A DNA stretch of 64,000 nt from Vanilla planifolia (taxonomy: Eukaryota > Streptophyta > Magnoliopsida > Asparagales > Orchidaceae). The notes under the pieces are model-generated. The model was not told the origin of the DNA, did not search any database, and saw nothing but the letters and a program-made list of their open reading frames with translations. The position numbers and the translations under genes are program-made. Of this stretch, positions 15,401 through 28,777 are shown one piece after another; positions within the stretch are counted from its first letter, which is position 1; every line of letters begins with the position of its first letter. The DNA lies in assembly GCA_023846275.1 (NCBI GenBank), contig CM043869.1, forward strand, positions 19,005,501-19,069,500, given 5' to 3'.

Positions 15401-18400
15401 ATTTATATCATTTTAGATTTATTATATATTTATTTAATGTCATAATAATAATTTATTGTTATTTATGCTTGTTTATTTGACAATTCATATTAATTACAAA
15501 AAGGGTCTAATAAAGACAAAGTAAACATCACTGGACTTATCTCGACAAGCTTTACTTAATTATAATTTATTATCTATTTTTAAATGTTTTATTTTCTAAG
15601 GATTTGGAACACATTATAAGAGATTTTGCTCAAACATCATTTAATGATCTGGAAATTTCAATTGATCTCATCATGAACTTGGAATATAAATTTCTTATGT
15701 AATTTATTCAATTTCATAAAACTATTCTCTTTGGTCTAGATATATTATTGTAACTCAAAATGTCTTATCATATCATGTTTACATTGTTTTGATTTGGTTA
15801 CACTATAATGCTTAAATATACCATATTTAAGGTTTATTTAATAGTTGATTGGTGTTGAAATAGTAATTCATTATTATTTGTGCCTCTTTAATTTTGTAAT
15901 TCATAGAAATTCCAAATGTGTACTAATCAAGATGAAACAAATATTGTTAGACATATCTTAATGAGCTTCACAGAATTGAATAATAATTTTTATATTTTTA
16001 AATATTTTTATTTTCCTTCATTTTGTTTTGATATGATGATTTAGGATGTTTTTTAACTCCTTAATATCTTAGAATGCAATGTTCCTACAAGAGTTATCTC
16101 ATTTCTTTAAATGTTTTCTTTTTATTTTTTTATTTTACATTGTAACTCTAAGAATCCTCTCATGCCATTTTATCATTTTGATATGGTTAAATTATAATCC
16201 TTCACTTTATCACATTTTAGATTTAATTTATATTCAGTAAACATGAACATAATAATTTATTTTCATTTAGGTTTGCCTATAGTCGTAATATATAGTAATC
16301 GAAAGGAGGTGAGTTCGAGACATAAAAAATATATCTGGACCCGACTCAATAAATTCTATCATATCAAATATTAATTCTTATATTTTTAAATATTTTTTAT
16401 AGCTATTGAATTATGTATAAGTTATTTTGATTTGTACCTAATTTAATAAACGAGTTTATTACACTCAATCTTAAGGATTTTGGAATGAAGTTTCTTTGTA
16501 CAATTTATCTCACATTTGTAAATGTTTCAATTTAAATTGGTTATATTACTATGAAGTTCTAGTTCTCCTCTCTTGAGAACATTACAACATTTTTATTTGA
16601 TTAGGTTAGATTAATTTATATCAATTTAGCTTCATTATAGATATTACTTAATATTATTTAGTAATTTATTAGTAGTTTTACTTATTTACTCTTGTAACTC
16701 ATTGTAGTTCCAAGCCAAACGCAATTGATAGAATTAAAATTTAATTTTTTATATTTCTAAATACATTATTTTTTAAGGTTTTGGCATGATTTAATTGATA
16801 TTTTAATTCATGTCTGATTTAACGATCGAAGATGATATAGTTCATCTCCTCATTATCCTAAAATGTAACTTTCATGTTAAATTATCATATCTTCCAAAAT
16901 CTTTAGCTTCGATTTGGTTACATTATTATGAAAGACTAATGTTTCTCTCATGTGACCATATCATTTAAATTTCGTTCTACTACAATGTTTCAAATTACCT
17001 TAATGTTATAATATATATCTTTTTAATTTTAATTCTCCTCCCATGTGACCTCTATAACATTTTGATTTGATTATATTACACTGCTTTAATTTATCTTAAT
17101 TTGTTAATATTTTTTTTAATTTAAGTTTATGTGATAATTTATTATTATTTATGACTACTTTTTTATAATTCATCAAATTTCTGAATGATGTCTTATCAAG
17201 ATGAAATTGATATTCTCCTCTATGAACTCTATTCAATTAATTTTTTTCTATAATTTAAAATAGTCTATTTTTTATTGTTTAAAATATTCTATTTTTTATG
17301 GCTTTAGTGTGTATTATAAAATATTTTAATAAATACCTGATTTGATGATTGAGGATTTTTCACTTGATCATCATGGCAACTTGGAAAGAAATATTACCAA
17401 AAACCTTACGTCATTTCCTAAATTTTTTATTTCCTTATATTCATATGTAACTTAAAATCTCCTTTCATGTGACATTCATATCACTTTTATTTAGTTGTAT
17501 TAGATTGCTTTAATTTATTTCATTTCTGGTTTAATACATATTTACATAATTTTTGAATTATATGTTATTATTATTTATGAATATCTACATCTATAATTCA
17601 TAGTTATTCTACACGAGTTATGATTATGATGAATCAAAGGTTGTTGAAGACGTTTCGAAGAGATCTTTCCAAATAAATATTCATTCTTTATATTTTTAAA
17701 TCATTACTTTTATAAGGTTTAGTATGTCTTTCTACACCTTTTGATTAGTACTAAATTTGGCAATTGAAGGTATTACATATAATCTCTTCAGTATCCTAAA
17801 ATGCAACGTTCTTGTACAATTTATATCATTTCCTCAACTTTTTTTATCTTGATTTTGATATGTTATGATGTAACACATAATCCCTTCTTATATGACCTTT
17901 ACATCACTTTGATTTTTTGCATCACATTGCTTCATTTTATCTCATTTTAGCTTTAATTTAGATATACTCAATATTAAAATAATAATTTATTATTATTTGT
18001 TATTTTTATTTTTATAATTTTCAATAATTCTAATTAAGGTCTGATTGAGTTGAAACAAACATCATTGAACACATGTTGATAAGCTTTATCTAGTTAAACA
18101 ATCAGTTTTACATTTTTAAATATTCTTTTTTCTAAGTTTTTGGCATGTATTATGATATGCTTGAATTCATGCCTTAGCATCTTAGGATGGAACTTTCCTA
18201 TAAAGTTCATTTAATTTCATCAAATGATTTGATTTGATTTATTATGTAACCATGTAACTCTAATTCTTCTGTTATGTTACCCTTATATCACTTTGATTTG
18301 TTTATATTATATTGTTTCAATTTATCCCACTTAATTTTTATTACACATTTAAGTCACATTAAAGTTATAATTTATTTTTTATTTTTTTATTTAATTTGGT

Positions 18401-18419
18401 AATTCATAGTAATTCCAAA

Positions 18420-18840
18420 TGAGATTTGATCAGGAAAAAACAAACCTTGTTAGACTAGTCTCAATGAGAACTACCAAATTAAATTTTTAATTTTTATACT
18501 ATTAAAAGTTTTATTTTCTAGTGTTTTGGTACACTTTAGAAGTCATTTCAAATTGTACAAAATTTTATGATCGAGAACGTTACACTTGATCTTATTTTCA
18601 TATTTGAATGCAGCTTTCTCGCATACTTTATCCTATTTCATAAAGCTTTTCGCTTTGATTTTGTTATGTTACTATTTGACTCTAAATGTTCCATCATGTC
18701 ATATATCTCTGATATTTTTATATTACAATGCTTCAAATTATCTTATTTTAGCTTTTGTTTATATTAACTAAATATTAAATAATAATTTAGCATTATTTGT
18801 GCCAATATACTTTCATAATTCCTAATAATTTCAAATGAGA
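18420..18840 (+). repeat. Representative full-length unit of array I
   Basis: This ~420-bp unit shows every landmark in order: an AATTCCAAATGAGATTTGAT block at its start, the GACTAGTCTCAATGAG dyad region near 18,460, TTTTGGTACACTTTAGAAG near 18,525, the GATCGAG/CTTGATC dyad at 18,569-18,591, then the AT-rich tail with TTGATTTTGTTATGTTACTA near 18,655. The following unit begins at the next TTTCAAATGAGATTTGA block near 18,830. It is offered as the alignment seed for the family; the unit boundary chosen is arbitrary because the array is continuous. Confidence 0.75.
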
Positions 18841-21800
18841 TTTGAAAGAGATGAAATGGTTATAGTTGAAGTCAACTTGATGAGCCCTATCCAATTTAGT
18901 ATTCATTCATATGTATCTATTAATTTTATTTTCTTATGTGTTGGTACACTTTATGAGATTTTTTATGCCTACATAATTTAATGATTGATGATGTTAAAAT
19001 CAACCTCAATAGTATCTTTAAATGCAATTTTCTTTTATAATTTATCTTTTTTCTTCAAAATTTTTACTTTTATTTGGCTATATCTTTATCTAACTTTATA
19101 TCTCCCTAGTTTAACATTTACATCACTTTGATTTGGATATGCTACAGTGCTTAAATTATCTTATTTTAGCTTTGAGATATATTTGTTTTGTATGAAAATA
19201 ATAATTTATTACTACTTATGTTTATTTATTATGGTAATTCACTGTAATTCCAAACATTGTCCAATGAAGATGAAACAAACAATTTTAGACTCTACTTGAA
19301 AAGCACAATCAAAATAATTATTCATTTTTATATTTTTTTAAAACAATTTCTTAGGTTTTGGAACACTTAACAAGATATTTTAATTTGAACCTGAGTTGTT
19401 AATTGAGTATATTACCCTCCATCTCCTTAGTATTTTGGATTGCAACTTTTCGATACAATTTAGCACATTTCTTCAAAATTTCCACTTTGATTTTGACATA
19501 TTAGTTTGTAACCTTAAATCACCTTTTGTGTGACTTTTACAACTATTTGATTTAATAATATTACATTGCTTCAATTTATTTGATTTTAATTTTAACATAT
19601 ATTTTCTTAACATTATATTTATAATCTATTATTTTTTATTTCTTTTTACTTTTATAATTATAATAATTCCAAATAAGGTGTGGCTAAGATGAAATAAATA
19701 TTATTGGTCATATCTCAATGTGGTCTATACGAAAATATTTTCTTTTTTATATTTTTTATATTTTTTAAGTTTTTTAATCTTTGGCATGCTTTATGATATA
19801 TATTTTATTTGTATTATATTTGATAATTAAGGATGTTAAACTAGGTCTCTTTAGTATCTAATATGACAACTTTGACTTATAATTTATCTTATTTCTTTAA
19901 AATTTTTACTTAAATTTGGTTATATTGTTTTGTAACTATAAATCTCATTTTGCATGACTTTTACATTATTTTACTTTAATAGTATTACATTACTTTAATT
20001 TATCTTATTTAAGCTTTAATTTAGATATACTAAATATTAGAAAAATAATTTATCATTGTATATGCTTATCTAATTTTAGAATTTGCAATATTACCCGAGA
20101 TGTTTGAATTAGACAAAACAATCATTGTTGGAATCATCTCATTCATCCCAATTCAGTTAAATATTTATTTTTATATTTTTAAATATTATGTATCTTAGGT
20201 TTTTTTGCATGCTTTATGATACACTATAATTTGTACCTTAATTATCAAGGATGTTTTACTCACAATCCTTACTATCTTCCAAAGCAACTTTCTCAAAAAA
20301 TATTTTGCTTTGATTTGGATACATTACTATGTCTCTCCAAATCTTCTCTCATGCAACCATTACATCTCTCTAATTTAATCATATTATGTTGCTTAAATTT
20401 ATCTTGTTTTAGTTTTATTATATATTTACTTGATATCAAAATAATAACTCATTATTATTTGTGCATAATTACTTCAATAATTTAGAGTAGTTCCAAACAA
20501 TTTTTTATTAAGAGAAAACAAAAGTCATTTTCCAAACTAGATAAGTAATATTAAATTTTATGTAAGTTTTTATATTTTTGAACAATTTATGTTTCATCGT
20601 TTTTTCATGATTTAAGTAAGAGGTATTTCAAATCTTTTCAAATTTCATATTGTTGAATGTTACACTTGATCTCCTTAGTATCTTATAATACTATTTTATC
20701 TTACAATTAATTATATTTTTTTAAAGTTTTGCTATTTATTTTGTTATATTATCATCTGACTCTAAATCTCCTATCATGTGAACTTTACATGTCCTCAATT
20801 TTGCTACATTACATTACTTCAATTTATCTCTTTTCAACTATAGTGTACATTTACTTAACATTAACAAAAAAATTTTCATTTTTTATACCTATTTTCTTTG
20901 GTAATTTCTAGGAATACCCAATGGGGTCTGATTGATATGAAACAAATCTTATTTGTTTCATCTCAAAGAGCTCTATCTAATTATATATTCATTCTTATAT
21001 GTTTAAATATTTTATTTTCTTGAAATTTAAATATGTGTTAAGAGATAATTTGATTTGCATCTTATTTAACAATTTATGATGTTATACTTGATCTCCTTAG
21101 TACCTTGGAATGCCACATTGTCGTACAATTTTTCTCTTTTCTTCAAAGATTTTTCTTTGATTTGTTTATATACTATGCAACTCTAAATCTTTTCTCTTAT
21201 GACATTTATAGCTCTTTGACTTGATAATATTACATTGCTACTATTTATTATAATTATATTTTAATACATACCTAAAAAATATTAAAATAAAAATTTATTA
21301 TTAATTATGTATATTTAATTTACAAATTATTATAATTACAATCAAGTTTTGATTAAAACATGACATATATCATTGGAAATGTCTCAACAAACTCTGGCAA
21401 AAAAACTATTTGTGAGATATTTTGATTTGTGGAATATCTATCACAGTTTTTCAAATTCTTCACTTTTAATATGTTACACTACCTTTGAACTCTAAATTCC
21501 TTCTCATATGACAATTATATCACTTTTATTTGTTTATATTATATTGACATAATTTATCGCACTTTAACTTTAATTTACATCTACTCAACATTTAAATAAT
21601 ACTTTAATATTATTTATGCTTGTTTAATATGATAATTCACAAAAAAATCTACATGAGATTTTGATTGAGGTGAAACAAACATCATTTGACTAATCTTTAT
21701 AACCTTTATCCAATTAAATATTTTTTCAAATTTTTAATCATTCATGGTACAAATTTTTTAGAACTTGTTTAATAATCAAGCATATTACCTTTGATCTCCT

Positions 21801-23485
21801 TAGTATCTTTGAATACAAGTTTTTATCACAAATTATCTAATTTGTTCAATGTTTTACTTTGATTTGAGTATATTATTTTATGACCCATAATCTCATGTCA
21901 TGTGACTTTTACATGTCTTCTATTAAGATATTTTACATTATTTTAGTTTATTTAATATCAAATTTTATGTATATTTATATATTAAAATAACAATCATTTA
22001 TTATTTATGCTTATTCACGAAAATATTTTTTATTAATTCTAAACAAGGTGTAACAAAGAAGAAACAAATATCATTAGACTCATCTTGATGTGCTTTATCA
22101 AATTTATTATTTATTTATTTTATATTTAAATTTTTTTATATTTTGGATATTCTTTATGAGTCATTTTAATTCAGACATGATTTGATGAACGAGTCTATCA
22201 CAACCAATTTCCTCAGTATCTTTGAATGTAAATTTCTCTTATGATTTATCTTATTTTTTAAACCTTTTAGCTTTGATTTCTTATTTTTCTAAATGATAAT
22301 AATTTTTTCTTTATGTGACCTCTAAAATACTTTGATTTTATTGTATTATATTACATCAATTTATCTCATTTTACCAATATTATACATTAACTTAATATTA
22401 AAAAATTAATTTATTATTATATGCGATTATTTACTCTAGTGATTAATAGTAATTCCAAATGAATTCTCATTGACGAAAAACAATTTTTCATTTCACTTAT
22501 CTCCATGAGCTATATCTAATTAAATATTCATTTTTATATTCTTTAAATATTTTATTTTATAAGGCGTTTTGATTAATGCATGATTTGATAATTAAGGTAG
22601 TTGTACAAGACCTCTGAAATATTTTGGAAAGTAACTTTAGTTTACAATTTATCACAACTTTTCAACTTTTTGCTTTCATTTTATTATATTCCTATATAAC
22701 TCTAAATATTCTCTTATGTGACTATTTGCATAATTTTCAATTGATCACATTACATTACTCTGGTTAGCTTATTTAAGCTTTTACATAAATCCACTTAATA
22801 CTTATATAATAATTTTTTTACGTGCATTTATTTTAGTTATTCATAAAAATTATAAAGTAATCAAGATGAAGATGAAACAAAGGTCATTGGACTAATCATG
22901 TTGAGCTCTATGAAAATAAATATTCATTTTTTTTATTTTTAAATGTCTTTTTTAATTTTATCACACTTTATTATGTATTTTGATTTCTCACTTATTTGAT
23001 GTTTGAGAATATTACACTTACTCTCCTTAGTGTCTTTGGAATATAACTTTCATGTAAATTTATTTTAATTGTTAAAATGTTTAACTTTAATTTTGTTATA
23101 TTACTATCAAACTTTAACTCTCTTTACATGTGACCTATGCATCACTTTGAATTGGTTTTTATTTCATTGCTTTAATTCACTTCATTTAGGCATTAATATT
23201 TGTTTTCTTTGCATAAAAATATTTATTTATTATAACTTTTGCTTTTTTGTTTTTGGCAATTCACAATAATTACAATAATGTTTGATAAGGTCAAAGAAAT
23301 GTCGTTTAACTCACCTCAATGATTATTATCTAAATGAATACTCTTTTTTATATTTTTAAATATTTATTTGTAAGGGCTCACGAGAAAGTTCTATTTGTAC
23401 AAAAATTAATGATGGAGGATGTTACCTATCTCCTTAGTATCACGAAAAGCAACTTTCTTATGTAATTTATCTCATTTATACAAAG

Positions 23486-23660
23486 TCAACTGATTTTAAT
23501 CCATATGGAAAGCGAGTTTATGGCTTCAAAAATCATTCAATGTAATTCTAATTCTGGGCCAAGACGAAACTGTCCTAGTGAGTTTATTAAAACCATTGAA
23601 TTTAGAATATGGAAACGTAGCCCAAAGGTGAGGTACTGCACCACTTATGGGAATCACAAT
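23486..23660. other. Non-repeat island interrupting array I
   Basis: The unit runs normally to CTCATTTATACAAAG near 23,485 and resumes at AACTAATTCTCC near 23,662. In between are ~175 bp of less AT-rich DNA in place of the usual ~45-bp CACTTTGATTTGG segment. A 76-codon + frame (23,505-23,735) starts in it and runs on into repeat sequence. Its first half is basic and cysteine-containing (IIQCNSNSGPRRNCPSEFI) and I do not recognise it. The AAGACGAAAC near 23,565 resembles part of the unit, so the island could be a rearranged or very diverged copy rather than foreign DNA. Confidence 0.5.
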
Positions 23661-26600
23661 CAAAAACTAATTCTCCATTTGTGTGCTCTTTATAGTACAT
23701 TGAGTACGTTAAATTTTCTTCGTTCAAATTATTAAATTTAGGTTTTAATATTTGTTAACCTAATATTATAATAATGAATTAATATTAATTATGGGGTCTT
23801 TGAATATTTTATGAGAAAATTTTGTTCATACCTTGTTTCACGATCAAGGATTTTATCATCAATCTCATTTGTACCTTGCATTACAACTTTTCATAAACAT
23901 TATCTTGTTTCCTAAAAATTTTTTCTTTGATTTGGCTATATCATTGTGACTTTAATACTCTAATTGTGCGATCCTTGCATCACTTTGATTTTGTTATACT
24001 ATATTACTTCAACTTATCGCATTCAAATTTTAATCTAAATTTATTTATTATTAAAACAATATTTTTTTTTATTTATGTATATTAACTTTGGTAATTCATA
24101 ATAATTGCAAATTAGTTTTACAAAAATAATAAATATCATGGGACTCATCTCAACAAGTCATTTTCAATTACATATTCATTTTTATATTTTTAAATAATTT
24201 AGTCTATAATGTTTTGGTATTCTTAATGAGATATTACAATACATACCTTATTTAATGTTTAGGACTTTTATCCATGATCTCCTTATAACCTTGAAATGTA
24301 GCATTATTGTATAGCTTATTTTTTAAAATCTTCTATTTTTTAATTTGTTATATTACTTTGTAATACTAATTCGTTTCTTATGTGACTTTTCGTTTACTTG
24401 ATTTTGTTATATTACATAGCTTTAATTTATATCATTTCAACTTTAGTATATATTTATTACATATAAAAACTATAATTCATTATTATTTATGATAATTTAC
24501 TTCAGTAACTCAGTAATTCTAACCAAAGTTCGATCAAGAGGAAACAAACATCACTAAACTCGTCACAATATTAATTTTTTTAATTAAATATTAATTTTTA
24601 TATTTTTAAATATTTTTTTGAGATTTTCACATGATTTATTGACATTTTAATTCAAATATGATTTGATGGCTGAGGATGTTGCAATAAATCTCAAAAGCAT
24701 TTTTGAGTGCTATTTTCACGTGCAATGCATCAATTTCTTTAAATTTCTTAATTTAAATTAGTAATTTACAATGTAAATCTAACTCCCTTCTCATGTGTTA
24801 TTTACATCACTTTGATTTGGCTATACTACATTTTTTAAGTTATCTTATTTTTAATTTGATATATATATACTCAATAAAAAATAATAATCTTTTTTATTTA
24901 TGCTTATCTTTATTAACAAAATATTTTTAATTTATCTTTTTTTAGCTTGGACTTGTCTCTAAGAGCTCTATTTGATAAAATATTTTTTATATTTTAAAAT
25001 ATTTAGTTTGTTATGCTTTTTATAATGTTAAGGAGGTATTTTATTTTATATAAGATTTGATGTAAAAGAAGTTACACTTGAACATCTTAGCATCTTGGAA
25101 TTCAACTTTCTCACAAAATTCATATAATTTCTTAAAACTTTTAGCATTTATATGGTTCTATTACTACGTTGCTCAAAATCTTATATCGACTAATCTTTAC
25201 AAAGCTTTGATTTTGATATATTACATTATTTCAATATATCTTAATTCAATTTTATTATAAATTTACTTATTATAAAAGTAATAATTTATTTTTATTTATT
25301 TTTATTTAATTTAGTAATTTTTAGCAATATAAACATGGCTTGACTAAGGTGAAACAAACGTCATTTGACAAATCTTCATGACCTCTTTATAGTTAAATAA
25401 TTATTTTTATGTCCTAAAATATTTTTCAATGGGTTTGGATTACTTAACAAGATAATTCATACTTGATTCGATAATTGAGGATTTTACACTGAATCATGTT
25501 GGTATTATGGAGTATAGCTATCTTATACAATTTATCACATTTCTTCAAATATCTCACTTTCATTTTGTTATGTCATTATGAAACTGTAATTCTTTTCTCC
25601 TATGAACTTTATATCACAATGATTTGGATAGTTTATATTACTTCAAATTTTCTCATTATAATCTTAATATATATCTCCTTATTATTAAAATAGTAAGTTA
25701 TTTTTCTTTATGTATATTTAGTTAGGTAACTCATAGTAGCTCCAAATGAGGTCAAATGGAGACAAAATAAACATCATTAAATTCAAGTTCTACACACTTT
25801 ATGAGATAATTTCATTCATATCTAATTTGATGATTAGGTATGATGCACATGACGTTCTTAATATTTGAGAATGCATCTTTCTCATTTAATTTCTCTCATT
25901 TCATCATATTTTTATCTTTCAATTGGTTATATTATTCAGAAACTCTTGTTGTGCTCTAAGGTGACCATCTAATTCTCTTGATTTTGTCACATATTACAGT
26001 TCTTCAAAGCATATTTCAACTTCATTATACATTAACCTAATATTAAAATAATAATTAATATTTATTTATGATTATTTTGTATGGCAATCAATAGTAATTC
26101 CAAATGAAGTTTGATATAGATGAAAGAAATATTACTTGATTTATCTTAACGAGATCTGTCCTATTAAATATTCATTATTATAATATGAAATATTTAATTT
26201 TTTAATACTTTTGCACATTTTATAATGCATTTTAACTTGTACTTCATTTCATGGTTTGGGCATTTTTTAATACTTTAGGGTCTCACAATGTATTTTAACT
26301 ATATAATTTATCTTATTTCCTTGAAGATTTTGTTTAGATTTACTTATTTTACTATGAAATACTAGTTCTCCTCTCATGTGATCGTTCTAATTCTTTAATT
26401 AACAAATCATACATTTCATGATTTTTTTTCTCACTTCAACTTTATTAAATATTTGCTAAATATAAAATTAATACTTTTTTATTACTTATTATTATTTTAT
26501 TAAGTAACTCAAAGAAATTTTAAACAAGTATCAACCAATTTCTAACAAATATTTTTAGGCCATGTTGAGCTCTATTACTCTAAGTACTTATTTCATTTAG

Positions 26601-28543
26601 TTATATTACATTGATTTAATTTATATAATTTAAGTTTAAATTTATATATACATTATATTAAAATAGCAATTTATTATTTGTGTTTATTTACTATGGTAAC
26701 TACCAACTATTCAAAAATGAGGTATAACTGAGACAAAATAAATCTCATCAATGCCTTTTTAATTTGCTTTATCCAATTAAATATTACTTTCTATATTTCA
26801 AAAAATTTTATTTTTTTAGAGTTTTATCGCATTTTATGAGACATTTTGATTTGTACATGATTTAATAATCAGGGATGTTGCAATTAATCTATTTAGTACC
26901 TTGGGAAAAACCTCCATTATAAAATATCTAATTTCATCAAATTTGTAACTTTGATTTTGTCTAAGTCATCTCTCATGTGACCTTTACTATACTTTGATTT
27001 TATTGCTCCAATTTATCTCATTTCACCTTTAATATATATGTATTTTAAAATAATAATTTTTTATTAAATTTTACATACCTATTGTGTTAATTTACAAAAA
27101 TTTTAAATGACATTTGATAGACATGAAATAAATGACTTTGGACTCATTTTGACAAACTCTACCTAATTAAAAATTAATTGATATATTTTGAAATATTTTA
27201 TTTCTAGTGTTATGACATGTTTTACAGGTCTGTTTGAGTCAAAATAGACTTGTTGATCGAGTTTGCTACACTTGATGTCATTATATCTTAGCTTGCAATT
27301 TACTTGAATTGTTTTTTTAATATTTCTACATAACTCTAAATCTCGACATGCATGACCTTTATACTCTTTTATTTTATTATATTACATTACTTCAATTTAT
27401 CTCATTTCAAGTTTAATATGTATTTACTTAAAATGAAAACAATAATTTGTTATTAGTTGCACTTTTATTTTTGTTATTTGAATCAAAACAATATCTGATC
27501 GACATTTAACAAACTTTTTTGGAGTCTACTCAGCAAGCTTTGTGCAATCAAATTTTCACTTTTATATCTTTTAAATATATGATTTTCTATGGTTTTGGCA
27601 TCTTTTATGTGAATTTAGATTCATTCTCGATTAAACGATTAAGGACGTTACACTCCTATAATTGGTCACTTTTATACTATAATATTAATAAGTAGTTAAA
27701 TGTACACTTATGTAACATTTACATCACTTTGATTTGGGCATGTTATATTATTTCAATTTATCCACTTTTTGGTTTTTTAGTATACTTAATTAATATTAAA
27801 GTAATAATTTTTTGTTATTTATGATTCTCAACTTTAGTAATTTGTATTACTTTGAAATAAGGTTTAATATAGGCAACACATGCATCATTCGATTTGCCTC
27901 AATGATTTCTATTGGAAAAGTATTAATTATTGTTTTTTTTAATAATGTTTTATAGGGTTTTTAAAAATCTTATGAGGTATTTTGATTTATACTTGATTTG
28001 ATGATTAATGATATTACTCTCGAACTCCTTTGTGTTTTATAATGTAGCTTTCTAGTGTACTTTATCTTATTTATTTAGATTTTTTACTTTGATTTGTTTA
28101 TATTATTATAAAACTCTAATTCTTATCTTGTGTAAGCTTTATATTGCTTTGATTTAGCTATATTATATTACATGAATTAATCTCACTTTAACTTTATTAT
28201 AAATTTACAAAATTTTAAATTAAAATTTAATATATTTTATGATTATTTAATTACATAATTTTAACAAAATTCAAACGAGCTCTAATCAAGGAAAAACAAA
28301 CCTTGTTTGACTAATCTCGGTAAGCTCGATTAAGTAAATACTAATTTTACATTATTAAAATGTTTTACTTTTACGGGCTTTATCATGCTTGGTAAGATAT
28401 TTTTATTCATACCTTATTTGGTGATCGAGGGGTTATGCTTAAACTCTATCGTATCATTAAATTGAACTTTCCCATATAGTTTTTCTCAATTATTGAAAAG
28501 TTTCACTTTTATTTGGTCTACAACTATATAACTCTAATTCTCC

Positions 28544-28777
28544 TATCACATGACTTTTACAAGTGTTTGATTTTGCTACATTATATTGTTTATATTTAAC
28601 AAATTTTAGCTTTAATGTAAATTTTCTTAATACCTAAAAAATATTTTTATATTTTTTATATATCACATGACTTTTACAAGTGTTTGATTTTGCTGCATTA
28701 TATTGTTTATATTTAACAAATTTTAGCTTTAATGTAAATTTTCTTAATACCTAAAAAATATTTTTATATTTTTTATA
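28544..28777 (+). repeat. 117-bp near-perfect tandem duplication
   Basis: TATCACATGACTTTTACAAG begins at 28,544 and again at 28,661. The two 117-bp copies differ at one base (GCTACA versus GCTGCA). This is by far the youngest-looking event in array I. Confidence 0.93.

Noticed and set aside
16300-16320. GAGTTCGAGAC as part of a tRNA T-arm
   Set aside because: No acceptor, D-arm or anticodon arm can be placed around it; it is the array I GAGG...GAGAC block.
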